From the NCBI GenBank assembly GCA_963783945.1, contig CAWAPS010000007.1, forward strand, positions 744,001-808,000: a stretch of 64,000 nt of DNA, read 5' to 3'. Origin of the DNA: CAWAPS01 sp963783945. GTDB lineage: Bacteria; Actinomycetota; Acidimicrobiia; Acidimicrobiales; Palsa-688. Below, in pieces: positions 1-8,223 of this stretch; within the stretch, counting starts at the first letter, position 1; each line of letters begins with the position of its first letter. The position numbers and the translations under genes are program-made. A model generated the notes under the pieces. It ran no database searches, was not told where the DNA came from, and saw nothing but the letters and a program-made list of their open reading frames with translations.

Positions 1-343
1 ACCCGTACTTCACCGCGTAGGTGATCTCGTCAAGGATCAACAGGTCGTAGTCGCCCGATGCCAGCTTCTGGGCGGCCACCTCCCAGGCGTGGCGCCCCCT
101 GGCGGCTGTCTCGTCGAGGTCGGTGGATTCCCACGTGAACCCGTCGCCGAGGGTGTGCCACTCGATGTCAAGATGGTCGGCCAGCTTGCGTTCGCCCGTC
201 TTCCATTTGCCGCCCTTCACGAACTGCACCACCCCCACCGTCCAGCCGCGAGCCCAGCCGCGGGCCATCACCCCGAAAGCCGCAGACGACTTCCCCTTGC
301 CGTGCCCGGTGTTCAACACGACTATCGATTCGGCTCGTGCCAT
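1..343 (-). CDS. cobO: Cob(I)yrinic acid a,c-diamide adenosyltransferase, 3' part cut by the window edge
   Basis: Reading leftward from an ATG at 343, the product begins MARAESIVVLNTGHGKGKSS, with the P-loop NTGHGKGKSSAAFG close to the N-terminus as in CobO/CobA adenosyltransferases. It continues through the family segment VVQFVKGGKWKTGE and reaches LLILDEITYAVKYG at the window edge. The enzyme transfers the adenosyl group of ATP to the reduced corrinoid. About 114 residues are visible and the C-terminal part lies outside. The gene is divergent from the cobalamin operon that follows, and the riboswitch between them reads away from it. The assignment is firm from the motif and the context. Confidence 0.9.
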   Translation of the reverse strand, partial: MARAESIVVLNTGHGKGKSSAAFGVMARGWARGWTVGVVQFVKGGKWKTGERKLADHLDIEWHTLGDGFTWESTDLDETAARGRHAWEVAAQKLASGDYDLLILDEITYAVKYG

Positions 344-359
344 GGGCCGAACATTACGG

Positions 360-515
360 CTACGCTCCCGGGCGTAGTGCAGGGAACCCGGTGGAAATCC
401 GGGGCTGTCCCGCAACTGTCACCGGGGAGCGATCTCCCAATCATCCGGTCACCGCCGCTTCGGTCGGGAGGCCGGGAGGGAGCGGATCCGGAAGCCAGGA
501 ACCTGCCTGCCACGG
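360..515 (+). ncRNA. Cobalamin (AdoCbl/B12) riboswitch
   Basis: The conserved core is visible: GGGAA followed by GGTGGAAATCCGGGGCTG and CCCGCAACTGT at about 382-419, then the B12 box AGCCAGGAACCTGCCTGCC at 493-511. These are the standard sequence blocks of the cobalamin riboswitch class. It lies in the leader of cobU and should repress the cobU-cobS-cobD-cobC-cobQ-chelatase operon when cobalamin is abundant. The exact 5' edge and the expression platform were not resolved; the segment from about 512 to 549 lies between the box and the cobU start. Confidence 0.92.
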
Positions 516-549
516 AGATACGCGAGGACGTGACGATGGCTTCAGATTC

Positions 550-1107
550 ATGATCACCCTGGTGCTCGGAGGGGCACGCAGCGGCAAGTCCGAAGTGGGC
601 GAGCAGATCGCGGCGTCCCTGCCGCAGCCGGTCACGTACGTGGCGACGGCGGTGCCGGGGGACGACGCCGAGTTCGCGGCGCGCATCGCGGCTCACCAGG
701 GCCGCCGTCCGCCCGCGTGGCACACGGTCGAGGCCGGGGCCGACCTGGTGGACGCGCTGGTCGCGGCGCAGGGAACCGTCCTCGTAGATTCGCTCGGGAC
801 CTGGGTGTCGGCCACACCCGACTTCGATGTCGACGGGCCGGGGCTGTGCCGGACCCTCCGCTCGCGGCCGGGTTCCACCGTCGTGGTGTCGGACGAGGTC
901 GGCCTTGGCGTCCACCCGTCGACCGCGGTGGGGGGTCGTTTTCGGGACGCGATGGGGAGCGTCAACCGGTTCGTCTCAGCCGCCGCGGACGAGGTCCTGC
1001 TGGTCGTCGCCGGCCGGTGCCTCCGACTGGGGGGACATGTCGCCGACACCGGCTCGGTCGGGGGACAGCCGGCCGGGCCGCCGGGGTGGGTACGGCCGGA
1101 GCGGTGA
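550..1107 (+). CDS. cobU: Adenosylcobinamide kinase / adenosylcobinamide-phosphate guanylyltransferase
   Basis: The 185-residue product starts MITLVLGGARSGKSEVGEQI, with the family P-loop GGARSGKS, and carries VTYVATAVPGDDAEFAARI and the segment TVVVSDEVGLGVHPSTAVGG typical of CobU (CobP). It phosphorylates adenosylcobinamide and then attaches GMP, in nucleotide-loop assembly. ATG 550 is chosen because the P-loop must lie near the N-terminus and upstream sequence belongs to the riboswitch. No strong ribosome binding site is seen, only GAGG at about 524-527. It is the first gene of the B12 operon. Confidence 0.93.
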   Translation: MITLVLGGARSGKSEVGEQIAASLPQPVTYVATAVPGDDAEFAARIAAHQGRRPPAWHTVEAGADLVDALVAAQGTVLVDSLGTWVSATPDFDVDGPGLCRTLRSRPGSTVVVSDEVGLGVHPSTAVGGRFRDAMGSVNRFVSAAADEVLLVVAGRCLRLGGHVADTGSVGGQPAGPPGWVRPER

Positions 1108-1126
1108 CCCCCGCACGGAGGAGCGG

Positions 1127-1831
1127 GTGCGCGCCGCAGTTTCGTTCCTGACCCCATTCGGCGGGGCCCGCCCGCCGGGACCTCGGACCCTTGACTGGTT
1201 CCCATTGGTGGGCGTCGTCATGGGCGCGGCGCTAGGCGGGTTGTGGTGGGGGATCGGCCGGCTCTGGCCGGCCACGGTGGCCGCCGCCCTGGTCGTAGCG
1301 GCCGATCTGGGCGTGACCGGGCTGCTTCACTTCGACGGCCTGGTCGACAGCGCCGACGGGCTTCTCCCGCATCTCGACCGGGAGCGCAGGCTGGAGGTGA
1401 TGGCCCAGCCCGACACCGGCGCGTTCGGGGTCGGGGTAGGAGCCTCGGTTCTGCTGCTGCGCTGGGCCGCCCTGGCGGCCATCAAACCGTCGGTGGTGCT
1501 CATCGGGGGAATGTGGTGCCTTTCCCGGTCCGGCATGGCCGCGGTGGCCCGCACCCAGCCGTACGCCCGGGTGGACGGGGGGCTGGCCTCGGCCTTCGCC
1601 GGCACCACGCGGTGGGCACCACTGGTGGCCGGCCTGCTCATGTCGCTCGTTCTGGTTGCCCGGTGGCGGGTGGGTGCGGGTTTCGCGGCCGCAGGCGCGG
1701 CGGGGGTCGCTGGGACGGCCATTGTGATCCTCGCTCGCCGGCGGATCGGGGGCTACACCGGGGACGTCCTCGGGGCGTGCGGGGTGATGGCCGAGACCGC
1801 CGGCCTGGTGGTGGCGGCGGCCAAGTGGTGA
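1127..1831 (+). CDS. cobS: Adenosylcobinamide-GDP ribazoletransferase (cobalamin synthase)
   Basis: A 234-residue polytopic membrane protein with the signature HFDGLVDSADGL followed by MAQPDTGAFGVGVGA, as in CobS/CobV. It joins adenosylcobinamide-GDP to alpha-ribazole at the membrane. GTG 1127 is preceded by ACGGAGGAG at about 1115-1123 and gives an N-terminus (RAAVSFLTPFGG) like the family. It starts 19 bases after cobU and ends 3 bases before cobD, so it is clearly in one operon. Confidence 0.92.
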   Translation: MRAAVSFLTPFGGARPPGPRTLDWFPLVGVVMGAALGGLWWGIGRLWPATVAAALVVAADLGVTGLLHFDGLVDSADGLLPHLDRERRLEVMAQPDTGAFGVGVGASVLLLRWAALAAIKPSVVLIGGMWCLSRSGMAAVARTQPYARVDGGLASAFAGTTRWAPLVAGLLMSLVLVARWRVGAGFAAAGAAGVAGTAIVILARRRIGGYTGDVLGACGVMAETAGLVVAAAKW

Positions 1832-1834
1832 GAG

Positions 1835-2932
1835 GTGGCGGGGGGCCGGGGCTGGCGGTCGCGGCCGGGCGGGCCGCCGGGCGGCGGGGGCTCGCAGTGG
1901 TTGGCCGGACTAGCCGCCGATCGCCTCCTCGGCGAGCCGCCGGCCTCCTGGCACCCGGTCGCGCTCTATGGCCGGACCATGTCGCGGGCCGAGCAGCGGT
2001 GGTACAGCGACGGGCGCCGGCGGGGCACCGCGTATGCCGTCGCCGGAATCGCTCTGCCGATGGCGGCCACGGCCGCCGGCGCCGCCCTGGCCGGCAGGGC
2101 GGGTGGCGGGGCGGGCGGCGAGCACAAACTTCTGCGCACCCTGCCGGTCGCTCTGGCCACGTACCTGACCGTGGCCGGCAAAGCCTTGGGGGCAGCCGCA
2201 GACGACGTGGCCCGGCCCCTCGGCGACGATGACCTCCGGGCCGCCCGGGCGTCCCTGCCCGCCCTGGTCGGGCGGGATCCGGCCGGGCTCGAACGGGGCG
2301 AGATCGCCCGGGCCGTGGTGGAGTCGGTCGGAGAGAACACGGTGGACGCCATCGTGGCCCCGGCGTTCTGGGCGGCCATCGCCGGCGGCCCCGCGGCCGT
2401 CGGCTACCGGGCCGTCAACACCCTCGACGCCATGGTCGGCCACCGCTCCCCTCGCTACGCCCGGTTCGGGTGGGCCAGTGCCCGGGCGGACGACGTGGCG
2501 GCCTGGGTACCTGCTCGCCTGACCGCTCTGCTGGTCGCCGCGGTACGACCCCGGCGGGCCCGGCAGGTGTGGACGGCCGTGAGAACCCAGGCGCCGGCGC
2601 ATCCGTCGCCCAACGCCGGGGTGGCGGAGGCGGCCTTCGCGGCCGCGCTCGGGCTCCGGCTCGGGGGCACCAATCGGTACGGCCGGCGGGTCGAGGACCG
2701 CCCAACTCTCGGCATGGGTCGGCCGGCCGAGCCGGCGGACATCCAGCGGGCCCGCGCCCTCAGTCGCGACGTCACCGTGGCCCTCGCCCTGCTGTGTCTG
2801 GCCGGGCGGTGGGGCGCGGGGCGGGGGCCGGCGGGAGCGGCGATTGCCGGGTCCCGGGCTGGTGAAGGAGGGTCGCACCGAGTTGAAGCCGGTCGCTTTC
2901 GCCTTCTTCAGCGGGACGGCGGACGTGACTGA
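1835..2932 (+). CDS. cobD: Adenosylcobinamide-phosphate synthase (CbiB/CobD family membrane protein)
   Basis: Key family segments are LAADRLLGEPPASWHPVALYG near the N-terminus, VESVGENTVDAIVAPAFWAA and the following AVNTLDAMVGHRSPRYARFGW. The enzyme attaches the aminopropanol arm to adenosylcobyric acid and is an integral membrane protein. At 365 residues it is longer than usual. The first 20 residues are Gly/Arg-rich, and the last 40 or so, after LALLCLAGRWGAG, look unconserved and overlap the start of the next gene. The GTG at 1835 is the only reasonable start seen; the true N-terminus may be further in. Confidence 0.87.
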   Translation: MAGGRGWRSRPGGPPGGGGSQWLAGLAADRLLGEPPASWHPVALYGRTMSRAEQRWYSDGRRRGTAYAVAGIALPMAATAAGAALAGRAGGGAGGEHKLLRTLPVALATYLTVAGKALGAAADDVARPLGDDDLRAARASLPALVGRDPAGLERGEIARAVVESVGENTVDAIVAPAFWAAIAGGPAAVGYRAVNTLDAMVGHRSPRYARFGWASARADDVAAWVPARLTALLVAAVRPRRARQVWTAVRTQAPAHPSPNAGVAEAAFAAALGLRLGGTNRYGRRVEDRPTLGMGRPAEPADIQRARALSRDVTVALALLCLAGRWGAGRGPAGAAIAGSRAGEGGSHRVEAGRFRLLQRDGGRD

Positions 2933-3854
2933 TTATTGGGCGGCCGGCCCCTCTGGGGCGGCGCCCCCGCCCGGACCTCACGGCGGTGACGGGCCCCGAC
3001 TGGCGGCCCGGCTGGGGATCGACCCCTCCCGCGTGCTCGACCTGTCGGCCAGCCTCAATCCCGTCGCTCCCGATCCGAGACCTGTGGTCGCTCGTCACCT
3101 CGATGCCCTTTCCCGCTATCCCGATCCGGGCCCCGCGACCTCGGCCCTGGCGGCCGCCATAGGCGTCGAGGAGGGTCGCCTGGTTCTCACCAACGGGGGG
3201 TCCGAGGCCATCGCCCTGGTGGCCGGAGAGCAGCCAAAAGGGTGGGTCGACGAGCCGGACTTCTCCCTGTACCGCCGTCATCTGGCGGTGGTCGACCCCC
3301 GGGGGCCTCGGTGGTGCAGCAATCCCCACAACCCGACCGGCCGGCTGGCCGCTCCCGACGAAGACGCGGCGGTATGGGACGAGGCCTTCTGGCCCCTCGC
3401 CACCGGAAGGTGGACCAGGGGGGACGCCGACCGGGGATCGATCGTGCTCGGCTCGCTCACCAAGCTGTTCGCCTGTCCCGGCCTGCGCGTTGGTTATCTG
3501 ATCTGCCCCGAAGCCGACACGGCTGCTCGGATCCGCGCCCGCCAACCTCAATGGGCCCTGAACGGTCTCGCCGCGGCTTCCGTCCCCGCGCTGCTGGCGG
3601 CGGCGGACCTGCCGGGGTGGGCGGCTGAGGTGGCGGGACTGCGGGACCGGCTGGCCGGGCTGCTCCGCTCGGCCGGACTCGAGCCGCGGCCGTCGGACGC
3701 CAACTGGCTGCTCGTCGACGCCCCGGGCCTGCGGGACCGGCTGGCCGCCCACGCCATCGCGGTGCGGGACTGCAGCAGCTTCGGCCTGCCCGGAACGATG
3801 CGCATCGCCGTCCCCGACGACCGTGGGCTGGCCCGCCTCGAGGCCGCGCTGTGA
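2883..3854 (+). CDS. cobC: Threonine-phosphate decarboxylase-like PLP aminotransferase (CobC/CobD_Salmonella type), compact
   Basis: A fold-type I PLP enzyme: HGGD near the start, then LDLSASLNPVAP, LTNGGSEAIALVAG, CSNPHNPTGRL, VWDEAFW, and the cofactor lysine in LGSLTKLFACPGLRVGY. In this context it should supply (R)-1-amino-2-propanol phosphate for the corrinoid side chain. It is short: between DEPDFSLYRRHLAVV and the NPHNPTG motif about 30 residues usual in the family are missing. The start is uncertain. TTG 2883 has GGAGGG at about 2867-2872; GTG 2925 would be tidier. It overlaps cobD, and its stop overlaps cobQ by 4 bases. Confidence 0.82.
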   Translation: MKPVAFAFFSGTADVTDYWAAGPSGAAPPPGPHGGDGPRLAARLGIDPSRVLDLSASLNPVAPDPRPVVARHLDALSRYPDPGPATSALAAAIGVEEGRLVLTNGGSEAIALVAGEQPKGWVDEPDFSLYRRHLAVVDPRGPRWCSNPHNPTGRLAAPDEDAAVWDEAFWPLATGRWTRGDADRGSIVLGSLTKLFACPGLRVGYLICPEADTAARIRARQPQWALNGLAAASVPALLAAADLPGWAAEVAGLRDRLAGLLRSAGLEPRPSDANWLLVDAPGLRDRLAAHAIAVRDCSSFGLPGTMRIAVPDDRGLARLEAAL

Positions 3855-5380
3855 CCGGCCCCGCCCTCTCTGGCGGGCTGATGGTCTGCGGCACCACGAG
3901 CGATGCCGGCAAGTCCACCATCGTCGCCGGTCTGTGCCGCCTGCTGGCCCGGCGGGGCGTCCGGGTCGCGCCGTTCAAAGCCCAGAACATGGCGCTCAAC
4001 TCGGCGGTCACCCGGGCGGGTCAGGAGATCGGACGGGCCCAGGCGGCGCAAGCCCACGCCGCCGGCATCGAGCCCGAGGTGGCCATGAATCCCGTTCTGC
4101 TCAAGCCCACCTCGGAGCGGGCCAGCCAGGTGATCGTGATGGGCCGGCCGTGGGCCCACCTCGACGCCGCGGGCTACCAGCAGGCGAAGGCCCGGCTGTG
4201 GCCCATCGTGCGCAGCCAGCTCGAAGAGCTCAGGTCCCGCTTCGACGCCGTCATCTGCGAAGGGGCAGGGAGCCCGGCCGAGATCAACCTGCTCGAAAGC
4301 GACATCGTCAACCTGCGGGTGGCCCGAGCCGCCGGTTTTCCCGCCATCGTGGTCGGCGACATAGACCGGGGCGGAGTTTTCGCCGCCCTCTACGGCACGG
4401 TCGCCCTCCTTCCGCCGGAGTGGCGCGATCTGGTGCAAGGCTTCGTCATCAACAAATTCCGGGGGGATCCCGCCATCCTGGGCGACGGCCCCGGGGACCT
4501 GCAGGGCCGCACCGGGGTACCCACCCTCGGGGTCCTGCCGTGGCTCGACGATCTCGGGATCGACGCCGAGGACTCGCTGGCCCTCAGGCGGGGCCTCGGT
4601 CGGCCCGGCGGGGGGCGGACGCCCGGCTCGAGCCCGGCTCTCGACGTCGCCGTCATCGCCTTCCCGAGGATCTCCAACTTCACCGACCTCGACCCGCTGA
4701 CCATCGAGCCCGGGTTGCGGGTCCGGTTGGTGGATAGCGCGGCGGCCCTGGGCCGGCCCGACCTCGTGGTCCTCCCCGGCACCAAAGCCACGGTGGCCGA
4801 CCTCGACTGGTTGCGAACCACGGGCCTGGCCGACGGGATCAAGGGCCTGGCCGACCGTCCGCCCGGTCCGACGATCCTCGGCATCTGCGGTGGCTACCAG
4901 ATGCTGGGCCAGACCGTCGAGGACCCCGCTTCGGTGGAAAGCGCCGCCCCGTCTGCGGTGAGGGGTCTGCAGCTGCTGCCGGTTCGGACAGAGTTCCACC
5001 CGGTCAAGGTCACCCGGCAGGTGCGGGCGTCGGCTCTCGGCCAGCCGGTCGCCGGCTTCGAGATACATCACGGCCGGACCGCGCCGGTCGCGCCGTGGAT
5101 TCAATGCGAATCGGGCTCTGAAGGCTCGTCGGCGAGAGATGGCGGGGTGGTCGGAACCAGCCTGCACGGGCTGTTCGACTCCGACGGTTTCCGGGCGGCG
5201 TTTCTCGGCGCGGTGGCGGTTCGGAGCGGGAGGACGTGGGTGCCATCCGGGCAGTCTTTCTCCGCGGCCAGGGAGCGGCAGGCTGACACCCTGGCCGACA
5301 CCCTCGAAGCCCATCTCGACATCAGCGCCATCGAGAAGTTGATCTGGTCCGCCCGCGGGCAGAAAGAGGGACCGCATTGA
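3851..5380 (+). CDS. cobQ: Cobyric acid synthase, glutamine-hydrolysing
   Basis: A 509-residue two-domain enzyme. The N-terminal ATP-dependent amidoligase domain begins with VCGTTSDAGKSTIVAGLCR and contains PFKAQNMALNS, GAGSPAEINL and GDIDRGGVFAAL. The C-terminal class I glutamine amidotransferase domain has the nucleophile in ILGICGGYQMLG and the histidine in GTSLHGLFD. It amidates four side chains of adenosylcobyrinic acid a,c-diamide. The GTG start at 3851 overlaps the cobC stop (GTGA), indicating translational coupling, and its stop overlaps the next start. Confidence 0.95.
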   Translation: MTGPALSGGLMVCGTTSDAGKSTIVAGLCRLLARRGVRVAPFKAQNMALNSAVTRAGQEIGRAQAAQAHAAGIEPEVAMNPVLLKPTSERASQVIVMGRPWAHLDAAGYQQAKARLWPIVRSQLEELRSRFDAVICEGAGSPAEINLLESDIVNLRVARAAGFPAIVVGDIDRGGVFAALYGTVALLPPEWRDLVQGFVINKFRGDPAILGDGPGDLQGRTGVPTLGVLPWLDDLGIDAEDSLALRRGLGRPGGGRTPGSSPALDVAVIAFPRISNFTDLDPLTIEPGLRVRLVDSAAALGRPDLVVLPGTKATVADLDWLRTTGLADGIKGLADRPPGPTILGICGGYQMLGQTVEDPASVESAAPSAVRGLQLLPVRTEFHPVKVTRQVRASALGQPVAGFEIHHGRTAPVAPWIQCESGSEGSSARDGGVVGTSLHGLFDSDGFRAAFLGAVAVRSGRTWVPSGQSFSAARERQADTLADTLEAHLDISAIEKLIWSARGQKEGPH

Positions 5381-7434
5381 CCCATCAATCCGAGCTGCTG
5401 CCGTTCTCGGCGGTGGTCGGCCAGGAACAGGCGAAGCTGGCGCTCCTGCTCAGCGCGGTGGAGCGGCGCATCGGTGGCGTGCTGCTCCGGGGGGACAAAG
5501 GCAGCGCCAAGTCGACTCTCGCCCGAGGGCTGGCCAGCCTGTTGCCGGGATCAGCCTCGTTTGTGGAGCTGCCGATCGGCGCAACCGAGGACCGGGTGGT
5601 CGGAACGCTGGACCTGCGGGCCGCCCTGACCGGCGGCGAGGTGCGCTTCGAGCCCGGCTTGCTGGCGGCCGCCGACGGCGGGGTGCTCTACGTGGACGAG
5701 ATCAACCTGCTGCCCGACCATCTGGTCGACCTGCTCCTCGACGTGGCGACGAGCGGGGTCAACCGGGTGGAGCGGGAGGGGGTGTCGCACATCCATTCCA
5801 GCCGCTTCCTCCTGGTCGGCTCCATGAACCCGGAGGAAGGGGAGTTGCGGCCCCAGTTGCTCGACCGCTTCGGGCTGGCGGTCGAGGTCCGCACTCCAGC
5901 CGATCCGGGGGAGCGGGCCGCCGCGGTGCGACGGCGCCTCGAGTTCGACGCATCGCCCGACGAGGTGCGAGCCGAGTGGGCGACCACCGAGTCCGGCCTG
6001 GCGGCCCGGCTCGAGCGGGTGTCGCCGGTGCCGGTGCCGGTGCATCTGGTGGACGCGGTCGCCGCTCTGTGCGCATCGGTGGGAGCGGAGGGTTTGCGAG
6101 CCGACCTGACGGTGTGCCGGGCGGCCGCCGCGCTGGCCGGCTGGGAGGGCCGGGATGCCGCCACGGCCGGCGACGCCCGGCGGGTGGCGCCCATGGCCCT
6201 GGCCCACCGGGGGCGGCGTGACCCTTTCGACCCCGCGGGTATGGATGGGGAGAAGCTGGCTGCCGCCATGGACCGCCACCTCGGCCCGGTCGGGGCGGCG
6301 GGGACGGGCGAGCCGGGCGGCGGGGCCGAGACGGGGGAGCCGGGCGGCGGGGCCGGGCCGGGCGGGGCGAACGGGGCCGGGGAGCCGGGCGACGCCGGTC
6401 GAGCGGGGGGGAGGGATGGCTCGGCGGATGGCGAAGGCCCCTCCGATCGGGGGCCGCCCCCGGAAACCGGCTATTCGAGGCCGGGCGCCGAGGACACCGC
6501 AGGCGGCGAAGGTGCCGCCGCTTCTTCCTCTTCTTCGTCCCCTGCCGGCAGCCGGGCCGCCCACCCGGAAGGTCCTGCGCCGGATGTGGCTTCGGCTCTC
6601 GCCGGGCTGGCTCCGCCCGGGACCGCCCGCGACCGGCGCCAGGGCGCATCGGCGCCCGGCCGGCGATCGCCGGCGGAAGGCCGTCGGGGCCGTCTGGTCG
6701 GGGACCGGGCTCCGCAAGGAGCTATCGGCTCCGTCGCCGTGGGCGCGACGCTGCGACGCGCTCTGTCCCGGGACGGGGCCCCCGACCCCTCGGTCCGGGG
6801 ATCGCTGGCCCAGCCCGAGGACCTGCGCGAAGCCATCCGGGAACAGAAGAGCGCCAACCTCATCGTGCTGGCCGTCGACGCTTCGGGCTCCATGGGCGCC
6901 GATCAGCGGATGGCCGCGGCCAAGGGGGCGGTCCTGTCTCTCCTGCGCGACGCCTACCAGCGGAGGGACCTGGTTGCCCTGGTGGGGTTCCGGGAGGACC
7001 GGGCCGAGGTGCTGCTTCGCCCCACCGGGAGCATCGAGGTGGCCCGGGCCCGCTTGGCCGACCTGCCTACCGGCGGCCGAACCCCTCTGGCGGCCGGGAT
7101 CCTGGAGGCCATGCGCCTGGCGACCGCCCCCGCCCGGGCCGGGACGCACCGTCCGTGCGTGGTCGTGGTGACCGACGGCCGGGCGACCTCCGCCCGGGCC
7201 GGAGGAGACCCGTTCGAAGAGGCGGCGGCGGCGGCCGACGAGGTGCGTCGTCAAGGGGTGGCCGGGGTGGTCATCGACGTCGAAGGCGCCGGCGCCGCCC
7301 CGGGGTCACCTCGCCTCGGCCTGGCCGGCCGGCTGGCCGCCAGGATGGGCGCCCGCCACGTCCGGGTGGACCGGCTCACCGCCGCCGTGGTGGAGGACGC
7401 GGTGCTCGGCTCGCTGCCGGCCGGGCGGAGGTAG
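5377..7434 (+). CDS. Fused ChlI-ChlD type metal chelatase subunit (putative cobaltochelatase AAA+/VWA protein)
   Basis: The 685-residue product joins a magnesium-chelatase ChlI AAA+ domain to a VWA domain. The AAA+ part has Walker A GDKGSAKST at about residues 39-47, Walker B GGVLYVDEINLL and GSMNPEEGELRPQLLDRFGL. The VWA part has a MIDAS motif DASGSMG near residue 501. A Gly/Ala/Glu-rich linker of roughly 130 residues separates them. Such proteins energise metal insertion with a large CobN/ChlH-type subunit. Being last in a B12 operon it probably serves cobalt insertion, but no cobN is present in the window. TTG 5377 overlaps the cobQ stop by 4 bases. Confidence 0.85.
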   Translation: MTHQSELLPFSAVVGQEQAKLALLLSAVERRIGGVLLRGDKGSAKSTLARGLASLLPGSASFVELPIGATEDRVVGTLDLRAALTGGEVRFEPGLLAAADGGVLYVDEINLLPDHLVDLLLDVATSGVNRVEREGVSHIHSSRFLLVGSMNPEEGELRPQLLDRFGLAVEVRTPADPGERAAAVRRRLEFDASPDEVRAEWATTESGLAARLERVSPVPVPVHLVDAVAALCASVGAEGLRADLTVCRAAAALAGWEGRDAATAGDARRVAPMALAHRGRRDPFDPAGMDGEKLAAAMDRHLGPVGAAGTGEPGGGAETGEPGGGAGPGGANGAGEPGDAGRAGGRDGSADGEGPSDRGPPPETGYSRPGAEDTAGGEGAAASSSSSSPAGSRAAHPEGPAPDVASALAGLAPPGTARDRRQGASAPGRRSPAEGRRGRLVGDRAPQGAIGSVAVGATLRRALSRDGAPDPSVRGSLAQPEDLREAIREQKSANLIVLAVDASGSMGADQRMAAAKGAVLSLLRDAYQRRDLVALVGFREDRAEVLLRPTGSIEVARARLADLPTGGRTPLAAGILEAMRLATAPARAGTHRPCVVVVTDGRATSARAGGDPFEEAAAAADEVRRQGVAGVVIDVEGAGAAPGSPRLGLAGRLAARMGARHVRVDRLTAAVVEDAVLGSLPAGRR

Positions 7435-7458
7435 CGAGCATTTCCCGTAGCACTTTTG

Positions 7459-7532
7459 TTTTCTCGGTGCCAAATCGCACGGCAAACGTGCGAAATTGAC
7501 TACGAGATAACGAAATGTCTACGAGAAAACGA
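7459..7532. repeat. Repeat-rich, relatively AT-rich intergenic island upstream of adk
   Basis: Within the 204-base gap between the chelatase gene and adk three symmetries overlap. TCGCACG-N5-CGTGCGA is a perfect 7-bp inverted repeat at 7475-7493. A 14-base direct repeat CTACGAGATAACGA / CTACGAGAAAACGA lies at 7500-7513 and 7519-7532 with one mismatch. GTTTTCTCG at 7459-7467 is the inverse of CGAGAAAAC at 7523-7531. The arrangement looks like a cluster of protein binding sites rather than a terminator. No gene was seen here. Confidence 0.45.
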
Positions 7533-7625
7533 CGATCAGCGCCCTCGTGACGCCGCAGCAAACCGGCAAATGCCTCCAAACGGACGGCGGCCGTCTCGGT
7601 TGGCGGCCGGCGGGGTCGAAGTAGG

Positions 7626-7631
7626 TAGCGT
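7626..7631 (+). promoter_or_regulatory. Probable -10 element for leaderless adk transcript
   Basis: TAGCGT fits the actinobacterial TANNNT -10 pattern and lies 7 nt before ATG 7639, so transcription would start at or next to the start codon. No Shine-Dalgarno sequence is present. No clear -35 was seen. Confidence 0.45.
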
Positions 7632-7638
7632 CGGAGCC

Positions 7639-8223
7639 ATGCGCCTGCTGCTCGTAGCTCCCCCCGGGGCCGGAAAGGGGACCCAGGCGAGGCTCCTGGC
7701 CTCCTATTTCGGCATCGCCCACCTGGCGAGCGGGGACTTGCTGCGCCAGGAGGTGGCGGCGGGGACCGAGATCGGGCGGGCCGCTGCCGCCTTTCTGGCC
7801 CGGGGCGACCTGGTCCCGGACTCGTTGGTGATCGAGATGCTGCGCCAGCCCATCATCGAAGCGGCGGCTCGAGGCGGCTACGTCCTCGACGGCTTCCCGC
7901 GATCGATCGGTCAGGCCGAGCAGGCCTACGAGGTGGCTCTGGATGTTTCAGGCATCGAGCTGCAAGCGGTTGTCCACCTGCTGGTCGACCGCGACGAGCT
8001 GCGACGGAGGCTGCTCGCCCGGGCCGAGAACGAGGGGCGGGTCGACGACAACGAGGCCACCATCGCCCACCGGCTGGAGGTCTACGACACCGAGACCGCC
8101 CCGATCCTGGCCTTCTACGCCAATCGCGGCCTGGTGGTCGACGTCGACGGCAACCAGCCGGTCGAGGCGGTGTTCTCGGACATCGTCAAGACGGTCGAGG
8201 CGGTGCGGGCCGGTCTGCGCTGA
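7639..8223 (+). CDS. adk: Adenylate kinase, short form
   Basis: A 194-residue nucleotide monophosphate kinase starting MRLLLVAPPGAGKGTQARLL. The P-loop is PGAGKGTQA; the AMP-binding segment is HLASGDLLRQ; the adenylate kinase signature is YVLDGFPRSIGQAEQ. It interconverts ATP + AMP and 2 ADP. The lid is short and lacks the four-cysteine zinc site. In many bacteria adk lies in the secY ribosomal cluster; here it stands alone, preceded by its own putative leaderless promoter and a repeat-rich leader. Its 3' end overlaps the convergent thioredoxin-like gene by 38 bases. Confidence 0.93.
   Translation: MRLLLVAPPGAGKGTQARLLASYFGIAHLASGDLLRQEVAAGTEIGRAAAAFLARGDLVPDSLVIEMLRQPIIEAAARGGYVLDGFPRSIGQAEQAYEVALDVSGIELQAVVHLLVDRDELRRRLLARAENEGRVDDNEATIAHRLEVYDTETAPILAFYANRGLVVDVDGNQPVEAVFSDIVKTVEAVRAGLR

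Noticed and set aside
3548..5377. Very long leftward open frame (609 codons) opposite cobQ
   Set aside because: It is the antisense of a clearly conserved gene; long antisense frames are expected at this G+C content. No domain or plausible composition was seen. The same holds for leftward frames at 5551-7254, 30147-31784 and 35700-37601.
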